Source: CAJXMH01 sp040220135
GTDB taxonomy: Bacteria; Bacteroidota; Bacteroidia; Flavobacteriales_E; Vicingaceae
Assembly: GCA_040220135.1 (NCBI GenBank)
Contig: JAVJTT010000011.1
Span: 42,807 to 106,806, forward strand
Direction: 5' to 3'
Length of the DNA stretch: 64,000 bases
Shown here: positions 36,326-44,914 of the stretch, in pieces
How the letters are laid out: the number at the start of each line of letters is the position of its first letter
How positions within the stretch are numbered: the stretch's first letter is position 1
Position numbers and translations under genes: made by a program
The notes under the pieces: generated by a model
Told to the model about the DNA's origin: nothing
The model's database searches: none
The model's input: only the letters and a program-made list of their open reading frames with translations

Positions 36326-37387
36326 CTAACGGCTTTGGTATTGTTCGTTGTAATAGTTTTGATACTCACCTGAAGTAACACCACTTAACCACTCTTCATT
36401 ATTTAAGTACCATTCTACAGTTTTCTCTAGACCTTGGTCAAATTCAATGGAAGGCTCCCAACCAAGATCGTTTTTCAATTTAGTAGCATCAATGGCATAT
36501 CGTTTATCATGCCCTTGCCTATCTTTTACATAGGTTATTAGCTTTTCTGAGCTTCCTTCATCGCGTCCAAGCTTTTTATCCATAATGCTACAAAGTGCTT
36601 TGATCAGGTCAATGTTTTTCCATTCATTATTGCCTCCTATGTTGTAGGTTTCACCCTTTTTCCCTTTATGAAAAATAACATCAATGGCATCAGCATGGTC
36701 ATTTACCCACAACCAATCCCTAACATTATCACCCTTGCCATAAACAGGAAGTGACTTTTCGTTTTTAATGTTATTGATAAATAGAGGAATCAACTTTTCA
36801 GGAAACTGATTGGCGCCGTAGTTATTCGAGCAATTAGAAATTACTGTCGGAAAACCATAGGTGTGATGGTATGCTCTTACTAAATGGTCAGAGCTGGCTT
36901 TAGAAGCTGAATAAGGGCTTCTTGGATCATAGGAAGTTTCTTCCGTAAAGTATCCACTTTCACCTAATGAGCCATAGACCTCATCGGTTGATACGTGATA
37001 AAATAACTTGTCTTCGAAATTAGCGCCCCAATGTTTCTTTGCTGCATTCATTAAACATGCAGTTCCATTAATATTGGTAACAATAAACTCCAAGGGGTTA
37101 GTAATGGAGCGGTCTACGTGAGACTCAGCTGCTAAATGGATTACAGCATCAATGTTATAATCCTTGAAAGCTTGCTCAACATCTGTCTCATTCACTATAT
37201 CGCCCTTCTGAAAAACATAGTTTTCTTTTTGGTCAATGTCTTTGAGGTTTTCTAGATTACCAGCATAAGTTAACTTATCAAAGTTTACAATTCGGTAATC
37301 AGGGTATTTGTTGACGAATAGACGAACAACATGCGAACCGATGAAGCCTGCCCCTCCTGTAATTAATATATTTTTCTTGTATGACAT
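36326..37387 (-). CDS. rfbB: dTDP-glucose 4,6-dehydratase (RmlB)
   Basis: 353-residue SDR. GGAGFIGSH (11-19) for NAD, and HLAAESHVDRSI. The catalytic Asp/Glu pair is in STDEVYGS, and the Y-x3-K in YSASKASSDHLVRA. NCSNNYGANQFPEKLIPL and the C-terminal length match RmlB. The product, dTDP-4-keto-6-deoxyglucose, feeds rhamnose and other deoxysugars. RmlA and RmlC are not in the window; an RmlD-like gene lies about 34 kb away. Cotranscribed with its neighbours (2-bp gaps). Confidence 0.94.
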   Translation of the reverse strand: MSYKKNILITGGAGFIGSHVVRLFVNKYPDYRIVNFDKLTYAGNLENLKDIDQKENYVFQKGDIVNETDVEQAFKDYNIDAVIHLAAESHVDRSITNPLEFIVTNINGTACLMNAAKKHWGANFEDKLFYHVSTDEVYGSLGESGYFTEETSYDPRSPYSASKASSDHLVRAYHHTYGFPTVISNCSNNYGANQFPEKLIPLFINNIKNEKSLPVYGKGDNVRDWLWVNDHADAIDVIFHKGKKGETYNIGGNNEWKNIDLIKALCSIMDKKLGRDEGSSEKLITYVKDRQGHDKRYAIDATKLKNDLGWEPSIEFDQGLEKTVEWYLNNEEWLSGVTSGEYQNYYNEQYQSR

Positions 37388-37388
37388 A

Positions 37389-38681
37389 TTACAAACTCAA
37401 GTATTTTAGATTTTTAATCTTCGACTTTAGGGATCCTTTCACATCAAACATGAAACCATCTTCTTTTAGTATATTTTGGTAGAAATCTTCGTCGTACTCT
37501 AAATAAGGACTGTGATTGACGGCCACTAAAACTGCGTGATAATCGTTACCAATTTCATCAACTAGGCTGAAACCATAGTGTTTCTTCAACTCATCTGATG
37601 AAGCGTGAGGGTCGGTTACCTCTACTCGTAGGCCGAATGACTCCAATTCATTTACCACATCCACCACTTTTGAGTTTCTAATATCACTCACGTTTTCTTT
37701 AAAGGTAGCTCCCATTACCAATACTTTAGCTCCATCACTTTTTTGAAACCTAGAAACTACTTCCTTCATAATGGTATTAGCAATATGAGCGCCCATACCA
37801 TCATTCACTGACCTTCCCGAGTTAATGACTTGAGCATGGTAACCAAACTCTTTAGCCTTAAAGGTTAAATAGTATGGATCAACGCCAATACAATGGCCGC
37901 CAACCAAACCAGGTTGAAAATTTAAAAAGTTCCACTTGGTTCCTGCTGCTCTCAATACATCATAAGTATTGACATTCATTTTATTAAAAATGATAGATAG
38001 CTCATTAATTAGTGCAATGTTTACGTCTCTTTGGGTGTTCTCAATAATCTTTGCAGCCTCTGCTACTTTAATACTTTCTGCACGGTGCACTCCTGCCTCT
38101 ACTACCAACTCATATACTTTAGCAATTTCTTCTAGAGACTCTTCATTGTCTCCTGAAACCACTTTTACGACATTTTCTAAGGTGTGCTCAGTGTCTCCTG
38201 GGTTGATCCTTTCAGGAGAATATCCTACTGAAAATTGACCTCTTTGTAAACCGCTCACCTTTTCCAATACCGGAACACAATCTTCTTCAGTACAGCCGGG
38301 GTAAACAGTGGATTCAAAGACTACATAGTCGCCTTCTTTTAAAACTTTACCAACCGATTTTGAGGCTAACAGTAAAGGCTTCAAGTCAGGTAAATTATGG
38401 TGATCGATTGGTGTTGGAACTGCTACCACAAAAAACTTTGCCGCTCTCAGGTCCTCAATTTGAGCGGTGAAGGAAATGTCACAATCAGTAAAAGCTTCAG
38501 GTCCTAGTTCTTCACTTGGGTCAATGTTCTTTTTCATCATTTCTACCCGCTCTTGGTTAATGTCAAAACCTATCACTCCTACTTCACGAGCAAAGGCTAA
38601 AGCGATAGGTAGACCAACGTACCCTAGGCCAATCACGGCTATCTTTTCCTTTCCGTCAATAATGTCTTGGTAAATAGACAT
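37389..38681 (-). CDS. UDP-N-acetylhexosamine 6-dehydrogenase, TviB/VipA type
   Basis: 430-residue UDP-sugar dehydrogenase. GLGYVGLP (18-25) for NAD, VAVPTPID, ESTVYPGCTEEDCVPVLE, and the catalytic thiol C264 in GLVGGHCIGVDPYY. The ENTQRDVNIALINELSIIFN stretch and DPSEE loop place it with the TviB/WbpO/WbpA group that oxidises UDP-HexNAc to the uronic acid. With the TviC-type epimerase it would make UDP-GalNAcA; with WbpE/WbpD-type enzymes it would feed UDP-GlcNAc(3NAc)A. Both routes use the same first product. Confidence 0.88.
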   Translation of the reverse strand: MSIYQDIIDGKEKIAVIGLGYVGLPIALAFAREVGVIGFDINQERVEMMKKNIDPSEELGPEAFTDCDISFTAQIEDLRAAKFFVVAVPTPIDHHNLPDLKPLLLASKSVGKVLKEGDYVVFESTVYPGCTEEDCVPVLEKVSGLQRGQFSVGYSPERINPGDTEHTLENVVKVVSGDNEESLEEIAKVYELVVEAGVHRAESIKVAEAAKIIENTQRDVNIALINELSIIFNKMNVNTYDVLRAAGTKWNFLNFQPGLVGGHCIGVDPYYLTFKAKEFGYHAQVINSGRSVNDGMGAHIANTIMKEVVSRFQKSDGAKVLVMGATFKENVSDIRNSKVVDVVNELESFGLRVEVTDPHASSDELKKHYGFSLVDEIGNDYHAVLVAVNHSPYLEYDEDFYQNILKEDGFMFDVKGSLKSKIKNLKYLSL

Positions 38682-38683
38682 AG

Positions 38684-39253
38684 TTATTTTTTTGTTACTT
38701 GGTTTGATATTAGCTTATAAGTCTCTTTAGATTCGGGACAAATGGCTTCTCCATCTTCATTAAAATTCAATCGATGACCGAATTCGCTCATCCAGCCAAT
38801 TTGTTTAGCCGGATTTCCGACCATCAAGGCGTAATCCGGCACTGACTTAAGAATTACAGCACCGGCTCCAATAAAGCAAAAGCGCCCTAACTCTATTCCA
38901 CAAACAATTGTGGCATTAGCCCCTATTGTGGCACCTTTTTTAACAAGAGTCGGGACATACTCATTTCTCCGATTCACAGCACTTCTCGGATTCAGCACAT
39001 TGGTAAAAACCATTGAAGGCCCCAAGAACACATGGTCTTCACACTTTACACCTGTGTATATAGAAACGTTATTTTGCACCTTCACTTTTTCTCCTAAAAT
39101 CACTTCGGGTGAAATCAGGCAATTTTGCCCTATGTTGCAGTTATCACCTATAACACTATTGGGCATTACGTGGGTGAAGTGCCATATTTTAGAACCTTTT
39201 CCTATTTGGCAGCCTTCATCAATAACAGCAGTCTCATGTGCAAAGTAATTCAT
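38684..39253 (-). CDS. Hexapeptide-repeat N-acetyltransferase, WbpD type
   Basis: 189 residues of left-handed beta-helix hexapeptide repeats, with IWHFTHVM, GPSMVFTNVLNPRSAV, LVKKGATIGANATIVCG and ALMVGNPAKQIGWMSE. From memory the chain follows Pseudomonas WbpD closely, which acetylates the 3-amino group of UDP-GlcNAc(3NH2)A with acetyl-CoA. Its partner WbpE-type aminotransferase is in the same operon. It overlaps the UXS stop by one base (TAATG). Confidence 0.88.
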   Translation of the reverse strand: MNYFAHETAVIDEGCQIGKGSKIWHFTHVMPNSVIGDNCNIGQNCLISPEVILGEKVKVQNNVSIYTGVKCEDHVFLGPSMVFTNVLNPRSAVNRRNEYVPTLVKKGATIGANATIVCGIELGRFCFIGAGAVILKSVPDYALMVGNPAKQIGWMSEFGHRLNFNEDGEAICPESKETYKLISNQVTKK

Positions 39254-40239
39254 TACTTCTTAATGTATTTTGTAAAGTCGTTATGGTCTTTTTTATAAAG
39301 CTCATCTTCAGACAATGATCTGAAGTAATCATATGTGATTTTCAGACCCTCCGAACGGCTGACTTTTGGCTCCCAGTTCAGGAGTTCTCTTGCTTTTGAT
39401 ATTTCCGGCTGGCGTTGCATAGGGTCGTCTTTAGGAAGGTCCTTAAAAATAATTTTTTGGTCGGTACCCGTTAGCTTCACTATTTCTTTTGCAAAATCCA
39501 AAATGGTGATTTCATCTGGATTTCCAATATTAACAGGCTGCGGATAATCACTTTGCAACAGTCTGTAAATTCCATCTACCAAATCGTTTACATAACAAAA
39601 AGACCGTGTTTGGGATCCATCTCCAAAAACAGTTAAGTCCTCTCCTCTTAGTGCCTGACCAATAAAGGCAGGCAGCACCCTTCCGTCGTTCAGCCTCATT
39701 CTTGGGCCGTAGGTATTGAAAATTCTTACAATCCCAACTTCTAAACCATGAAATGTGTGGTAAGCCATGGTGATTGCTTCCTGAAAACGCTTCGCTTCGT
39801 CATATACTCCGCGCGGACCAATGGGGTTTACATTGCCCCAATAATCTTCGGTTTGAGGGTGCACCAGTGGGTCTCCATAAACTTCAGAAGTAGAAGCTAC
39901 CAAAATTTTAGCCTTTTTATTCTTGGCCAGACCAAGCAAATTATGTGTTCCTAAAGAACTCACTTTTAAAGTCTGAATCGGAATCTTGAGGTAGTCAATC
40001 GGGCTAGCTGGTGATGCAAAATGCAATATATAATCTAAGTTGCCGGCCACATGAACATGCTTGGAAACATCATGATTGTAAAACTCAAATTGTTCTAACG
40101 GAAAGAGGTGTTCTAAATTTTGGATATTTCCAGTAATTAGGTTGTCCATGCCAACCACGGCATAACCTTCTTTAATAAAACGATCGCAAAGGTGCGAACC
40201 CAAAAAGCCGGCTGCTCCTGTAATGAGAACTCTTTTCAT
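39253..40239 (-). CDS. UDP-glucuronate decarboxylase (UDP-xylose synthase type)
   Basis: 328-residue SDR. GAAGFLGSH (8-16), HFASPASPIDYLKIP (typical of UXS), STSEVYGDP, Y-x3-K in YDEAKRFQEA, and RIFNTYGPRM. Converts UDP-GlcA to UDP-xylose. It sits 2 bp after the Ugd gene whose product is its substrate, so the pair makes UDP-xylose from UDP-glucose. ArnA-type C-terminal activities are absent. The sugar's destination is not shown in this window. Confidence 0.9.
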   Translation of the reverse strand: MKRVLITGAAGFLGSHLCDRFIKEGYAVVGMDNLITGNIQNLEHLFPLEQFEFYNHDVSKHVHVAGNLDYILHFASPASPIDYLKIPIQTLKVSSLGTHNLLGLAKNKKAKILVASTSEVYGDPLVHPQTEDYWGNVNPIGPRGVYDEAKRFQEAITMAYHTFHGLEVGIVRIFNTYGPRMRLNDGRVLPAFIGQALRGEDLTVFGDGSQTRSFCYVNDLVDGIYRLLQSDYPQPVNIGNPDEITILDFAKEIVKLTGTDQKIIFKDLPKDDPMQRQPEISKARELLNWEPKVSRSEGLKITYDYFRSLSEDELYKKDHNDFTKYIKK

Positions 40240-40241
40240 TT

Positions 40242-41555
40242 TTACTGACTTACTTTGTTTCTTCCAATGCTAACATAAGTAAAACCTTCCTCTCTCATGT
40301 GCTCGAGGTCATATAGATTCCGTCCATCAAAGATTAATTTTTCTTTTAAGCTAGCCTTTAATTTTTCAAAGTTAGGGGTTCTAAATACAGACCACTCTGT
40401 AGCAATTACTAAGAAATCGGCTTTCTCACAGGCATCATAAGCACTTAAAGCAAAGTTGATCTTATCTCCCAATTTAGCTTGTACGTTAGCCATTGCTTCA
40501 GGGTCAAAAGCTGAGATGGTAGCTCCCGCTTTCAATAATTCATCAATTAAGTATAAAGCTGGCGCTTCTCTTATATCATCTGTATCAGGCTTAAATGCTA
40601 ATCCCCATAGTGCAATTCTCTTTCCACTTATATCACCATTAAAATGATTTAAAATCTTTGGAATAAGCGCTGTTTTTTGCTTTTGGTTCACTTCCATTAC
40701 AGAATCCAAAATCTTGAATTCATAATTTACCTCTTTTCCCGATTTAGCTAAAGCTTGAACATCTTTTGGAAAACAACTTCCACCATATCCTATACCGGGG
40801 AACAAAAAACGTTTTCCAATTCTTGTATCAGAACCGATTCCAACTCGAACGGCATCAACATCTGCTCCAACTTCCTCGCAAAAATTAGCGATTTCATTCA
40901 TAAATGTAATCTTGGTCGCCAAGAAAGCGTTTGCAGCATATTTGGTTAATTCTGCCGACTTTTCGTCCATAAATAAAATGGGATTTCCTTGACGAACATA
41001 AGGCTTATAAAGTTCCTCCAGGATCTTTTTTGCCTTGTCAGAGCTTGTTCCAATAACAACTCGATCAGGTTTTAGAAAATCATCCACTGCAAAACCTTCT
41101 CTCAAGAACTCCGGATTGGAAACTACATCAAAATCTACTTTTGCACTTTTTGCTACCGCAGCATTTACCTTCTCTGCGGTTCCCACCGGAACAGTAGATT
41201 TATCAATGATGATTTTATAATCAGTAATCATTTTGCCAAGTTGCTCAGCAACACCCAAAACATAGGACAAGTCTGCCGACCCATCTTCATCGGGAGGAGT
41301 TGGCAAGGCTAAGAAAATGACGGTCGCATCTTTAATTGCCTCTTCTAAATTGGTTGTAAAATCCAGACGATTCTGCTTAATATTTCGCTCGAAAAGCACA
41401 TCTAAATGCGGTTCATAAATGGGTACAATCCCATTTTGCATTTTCTTTACTTTTTCTTCATCTATGTCAACACAGGTTACTTCGTTTCCTGTTTCTGCCA
41501 AACATGTTCCGGTTACTAGGCCAACATAGCCTGTTCCTACTACTGCAATTTTCAT
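40242..41555 (-). CDS. ugd: UDP-glucose 6-dehydrogenase
   Basis: 437 residues. NAD motif GTGYVGLV (7-14), LPTPPDEDGSADLSYV, STVPVGT, K205 region KYAANAFLATKITFMNE, and catalytic C261 in GIGYGGSCFPKDVQAL. Oxidises UDP-glucose to UDP-glucuronate. The SCFPKD motif separates it from the TviB-type enzyme downstream (GGHCIGVDPYY), so the operon has two distinct UDP-sugar oxidation routes. Placed 3 bp after the WbpE-type gene. Confidence 0.95.
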   Translation of the reverse strand: MKIAVVGTGYVGLVTGTCLAETGNEVTCVDIDEEKVKKMQNGIVPIYEPHLDVLFERNIKQNRLDFTTNLEEAIKDATVIFLALPTPPDEDGSADLSYVLGVAEQLGKMITDYKIIIDKSTVPVGTAEKVNAAVAKSAKVDFDVVSNPEFLREGFAVDDFLKPDRVVIGTSSDKAKKILEELYKPYVRQGNPILFMDEKSAELTKYAANAFLATKITFMNEIANFCEEVGADVDAVRVGIGSDTRIGKRFLFPGIGYGGSCFPKDVQALAKSGKEVNYEFKILDSVMEVNQKQKTALIPKILNHFNGDISGKRIALWGLAFKPDTDDIREAPALYLIDELLKAGATISAFDPEAMANVQAKLGDKINFALSAYDACEKADFLVIATEWSVFRTPNFEKLKASLKEKLIFDGRNLYDLEHMREEGFTYVSIGRNKVSQ

Positions 41556-41558
41556 TGT

Positions 41559-42689
41559 TTATGATTTAAAAAATTCTTTAACTGTCTTTGTAATTCTTGA
41601 AAGCATCTCCGTATCTAGCTCAGAGTGCATGGGTAATGAAATTACCTCTTTGGCAAGTTGCTCAGCTATTGGAAAGGTGCCATCGCCGTAACGCTCATCT
41701 CGATAGGCTTTCTGCTGATGCAATGGCACAGGATAATATATCATGGCCGGCACTCCTGCTTGAGTTAAATACTCCCTTAAAGCATCTCTTTTGCCATTTT
41801 TGACCTTCATGGTATACTGATGAAAAACATGGCAGGAGTTCTTTTCTCTCTTTGGTGTCGTCAAATCATCAATGTCAGCAAACGCTTGATCGTACCCCCA
41901 GGCAGCAGAACGGCGTGAGTTGTTGTAATGATCTAAATGGTTAAGCTTAGTACTTAAAACTGCTGCCTGAATACTATCCAATCGTGAGTTTACCCCAATT
42001 TCATCATGATAATAACGTTCCTTCATTCCATGATTAACAACCATTCTTGCCTTTTCAGCTAAGTCGTCATTATTGGTAAATAAGGCTCCCCCATCTCCAT
42101 AACAACCTAAGTTCTTCGAAGGAAAAAATGAGGTACAACCAAAGTCGCCAATGGTTCCAGATTGCTTTGAATGACCTGATTTAAAATGATATGAAGCACC
42201 AATTGATTGCGCTGCATCTTCAACCACAAATAAATTGTGCTCTGCTGCAATCTCTGATATTTCCTCCATATTGGCACATTGCCCAAAAAGATGAACCGGT
42301 ATAATTGCTTTGGTCTTATCTGTTATTTCTTCTTTTACTTTAGCTGTGTCAATCAAGTAAGAATCAGGATCTACATCTACCAAGACCGGCTTTAGCTGCA
42401 ACAGCGCAATTACTTCTGCGGTAGCAACGAAAGTAAAGGTTGTTGTAATCACCTCATCGCCTGGCTTTAAACCGAGCGACATCAAGGCAATTTGCAATGC
42501 ATCCGTGCCATTTGCACAAGGGATTACATGCTTAACTTGCAAATATTGCTCAAGTTCTGATTGAAAACGCTTAACTTCAGGGCCATTAATAAAGGCGGCA
42601 GATTCGATTACCTTCTGTATTCTTGAATCAACTTCTTCTTTAATTTTTTCGTATTGGCCTTTTAAGTCGACCATTTGAATATCTCGCAT
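41559..42689 (-). CDS. PLP sugar aminotransferase, WbpE type (DegT/DnrJ/EryC1)
   Basis: 377 residues from the ATG at 42689, giving MRDIQMVDLKGQYEKI; a GTG at 42698 is less likely. PLP-lysine K192 lies in SFFPSKNLGCYGDGGAL, and D158 in VVEDAAQS contacts the ring nitrogen. ANGTDALQIAL, TFTFVATAEV and PVHLFGQCA match WbpE, which transaminates UDP-3-keto-GlcNAcA. It heads the operon that ends in the CpsB-type phosphatase. The partner oxidoreductase WbpB, needed to make the 3-keto substrate, is not seen in this window. Confidence 0.9.
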   Translation of the reverse strand: MRDIQMVDLKGQYEKIKEEVDSRIQKVIESAAFINGPEVKRFQSELEQYLQVKHVIPCANGTDALQIALMSLGLKPGDEVITTTFTFVATAEVIALLQLKPVLVDVDPDSYLIDTAKVKEEITDKTKAIIPVHLFGQCANMEEISEIAAEHNLFVVEDAAQSIGASYHFKSGHSKQSGTIGDFGCTSFFPSKNLGCYGDGGALFTNNDDLAEKARMVVNHGMKERYYHDEIGVNSRLDSIQAAVLSTKLNHLDHYNNSRRSAAWGYDQAFADIDDLTTPKREKNSCHVFHQYTMKVKNGKRDALREYLTQAGVPAMIYYPVPLHQQKAYRDERYGDGTFPIAEQLAKEVISLPMHSELDTEMLSRITKTVKEFFKS

Positions 42690-42712
42690 ATTCAGCACTT
42701 TAATGTAGGCCG

Positions 42713-42720
42713 CGAAGATA
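42713..42720 (-). promoter_or_regulatory. -7-like box of the nucleotide-sugar operon
   Basis: Minus-strand TATCTTCG (7 of 8 to TAnnTTTG), 23 bp before the ATG at 42689. It is divergent from the box at 42758-42765, so about 37 bp of AT-rich DNA separate two opposing promoters. Confidence 0.4.
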
Positions 42721-42757
42721 GGTTTTTTAGTGAAGTTTTCTGCTGAAAAACTATTGG

Positions 42758-42765
42758 TAATTTCG
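42758..42765 (+). promoter_or_regulatory. -7-like box of the small barrel gene
   Basis: TAATTTCG (7 of 8 to TAnnTTTG) ends 4 bp before the ATG at 42770; suggests a very short or no 5' leader. Confidence 0.38.
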
Positions 42766-42769
42766 CCCT

Positions 42770-43522
42770 ATGAGGTTTTTTATGCTAGCTCTTTTATGCC
42801 TTTGCTTCGGGACAATCTCCCTCGCCCAAGACAGCAGCCAAGTCAGTGCTGAATCCATCCCTTACATTCGCTTTCAATATGGGTACTTAAATCCAGGTGG
42901 AGACTTTGAAGACCGATACGGCATCTCTCATCAAGTAGGCGGAGCGCTTGGCATTAAACTAGCTTCAAATTGGCAATTTGAAATAGAGGGCATGTATCAT
43001 TTTGGAGGAAATGTTAAAACTAGAGGTTTTCTTAATGATATTATTAATGAAGCCGGAGATGTTATAGATTCTGATGGCGAATTGATCAAACTTGTTTATG
43101 AATTACGAGGACTTTCTATATATGCCTCAGCAGGAAAGGTTTTTCCTTGGCTGTCAACTAACCCTAACTCTGGAGTGATGATTCAAGCCGGCATAGGGTA
43201 CCTTCAACATCGAACTAAGGTAGATTATCGAGATGGAGATGTATTTCAATTGAGTGATGAGATGCTGAAAGGGTACGACCGTCTTCACACCGGCATTTCA
43301 AGCCGTCAGTTTGTTGGCTATCAATACTTTGGGAAACGGAATTTACTGAACTTTTATTTGGGTTTCGAGGTGCAACAAGGCTTCACAAAAAATAGAAGAA
43401 AATACAATTACGATACTCGATCTTTTGACACGGAACAAAAGTTGGACCTCTTGTACGGATTTAGATTTGGCTGGACCATACCGTTTAGAAGCAGAACTTC
43501 CGACGAGTTTTATTATTACTAA
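42770..43522 (+). CDS. Exported beta-barrel-like protein of unknown function
   Basis: 250 residues. Signal peptide to about 19 (TISLAQ). The mature part has alternating strand patterns (YIRFQYGYLNPGG, SNWQFEIEGMYHF, LLNFYLGFEVQQGF, LLYGFRFGWTIPF) typical of small outer-membrane barrels and ends in aromatics (EFYYY). I do not recognise a specific family. It precedes waaA by 11 bp, so it may be cotranscribed with lipopolysaccharide core synthesis; whether it assists that process is unknown. Confidence 0.65.
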   Translation: MRFFMLALLCLCFGTISLAQDSSQVSAESIPYIRFQYGYLNPGGDFEDRYGISHQVGGALGIKLASNWQFEIEGMYHFGGNVKTRGFLNDIINEAGDVIDSDGELIKLVYELRGLSIYASAGKVFPWLSTNPNSGVMIQAGIGYLQHRTKVDYRDGDVFQLSDEMLKGYDRLHTGISSRQFVGYQYFGKRNLLNFYLGFEVQQGFTKNRRKYNYDTRSFDTEQKLDLLYGFRFGWTIPFRSRTSDEFYYY

Positions 43523-43533
43523 AGAAGGCGGCA

Positions 43534-44775
43534 ATGGGTTTTCTTTACCTAGTATTTATACATTTACTTGCTTTAGCCATCAAAGCGGCCTCTCTTTTTA
43601 ACCCCAAAGCCAAAGCATTTGTCGCGGGCAGAAAAAAGCTATGGCAAGAAATTGAGACATTACAATCGGTAAAACAAGAGAAAGTATGGGTTCACTGTGC
43701 TTCATTAGGTGAATTTGAACAAGCTCGCCCTTTGATCGAAGAGTTAAAAAAGCAAAATCCCGCCCCTTATATCCTCTTAACTTTTTTTTCACCTTCGGGC
43801 TTCGAGGTGCAAAAAAATTATCAACTCGCCGACTTGGTCACTTACATGCCAATCGACACAAAACAAAACGCCAAACGCTTTTTAGAGTTAGGAAATTTTG
43901 ATGCCATCTTTTTTGTAAAATATGAGTTCTGGTTCAATTTTTTGATCGCAATTAAAAACAAGCAAATTCCAACCTATTTGATCTCCGGAATATTTTGGAA
44001 AGCACAGCAATTTTTTCAATTCTATGGCCAGTGGTTTGCCGCTAAACTTACCGCCTTTACACACTTTTTTGTTCAAAATAAAGAATCGAGAGACCTCCTA
44101 AATGCCATCGGCTACGAAAATGTTACCATTAGCGGTGATAGCCGATTTGACAGAGTATTCAAATTGGCGCAAGAGTCCTTTCAATCAAAAACAATAGAAG
44201 ATTTTAAGGACGACAAGAAGTGCCTCATTTTTGGCAGTGCCTGGGAAAAGGAAATGAGCTTCGCAAAATCCCTTTTAAAAGAAAATACAGGTGTAAAAAT
44301 CATTCTGGCTCCACACGAAGTTGAGGAAGAAAAAATTTTAAAAATTCAAACTCATTTTAAATCGAGCATTCGATATACCCAAGCTAAAGAGGGCGATAAG
44401 CTAAGCAACTACCAAGTATTAATTATTGACAGCATTGGAATGCTGTCCAAGCTATACCGCTTTGGAGACATTGCAATTATTGGAGGGGGATTTGGAAAAG
44501 GCATCCACAATACCCTTGAAGCTGCTGTTTATGGAATACCCGTAGTTTTTGGCCCAAACTATCAACGGTTTCAAGAAGCCAAAGACCTCTTAAAATGCGG
44601 TGGTGGATATTGTGTTCAAAACACTTCTGAGTTTAAAGCCCAAATTGACAAGCTACTGAGTAATCCTGAACAATTAAAAAAAGCATCAGCCCAAGCCAAA
44701 AAATATGTTCAAGAACGCACCGGCGCAACAAAGCTTATTCTAGACCAAGTAGAAAAGGAGCAATTCCAAAGTTAA
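43534..44775 (+). CDS. waaA: 3-deoxy-D-manno-octulosonic acid transferase
   Basis: Transfers Kdo from CMP-Kdo to lipid A precursor at the inner membrane. 413 residues, GT-B fold with N-terminal membrane-attached helix. Marks: WVHCASLGEFEQARPLIEEL, KYEFWFNFL, FFVQNKESRDLL, ISGDSRFDRV, and the donor site GGGFGKGIHNTLEAAVYG with FGPNYQRFQEA. Length and motifs fit a mono- or bifunctional WaaA; Bacteroidota enzymes are usually monofunctional, an inference not tested here. Confidence 0.95.
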   Translation: MGFLYLVFIHLLALAIKAASLFNPKAKAFVAGRKKLWQEIETLQSVKQEKVWVHCASLGEFEQARPLIEELKKQNPAPYILLTFFSPSGFEVQKNYQLADLVTYMPIDTKQNAKRFLELGNFDAIFFVKYEFWFNFLIAIKNKQIPTYLISGIFWKAQQFFQFYGQWFAAKLTAFTHFFVQNKESRDLLNAIGYENVTISGDSRFDRVFKLAQESFQSKTIEDFKDDKKCLIFGSAWEKEMSFAKSLLKENTGVKIILAPHEVEEEKILKIQTHFKSSIRYTQAKEGDKLSNYQVLIIDSIGMLSKLYRFGDIAIIGGGFGKGIHNTLEAAVYGIPVVFGPNYQRFQEAKDLLKCGGGYCVQNTSEFKAQIDKLLSNPEQLKKASAQAKKYVQERTGATKLILDQVEKEQFQS

Positions 44776-44914
44776 GCTAGTCTTAATCTTCTTCGAAACT
44801 TATTAATAATGCAAAGTTGATTTCTTTCTGGAAAGGATTGAGGCAGAGACTATTTTGGATTTACATTTATTCAACATTTCATCTATTTTGTCTGACTCAC
44901 CTAAAAAACTTTCC

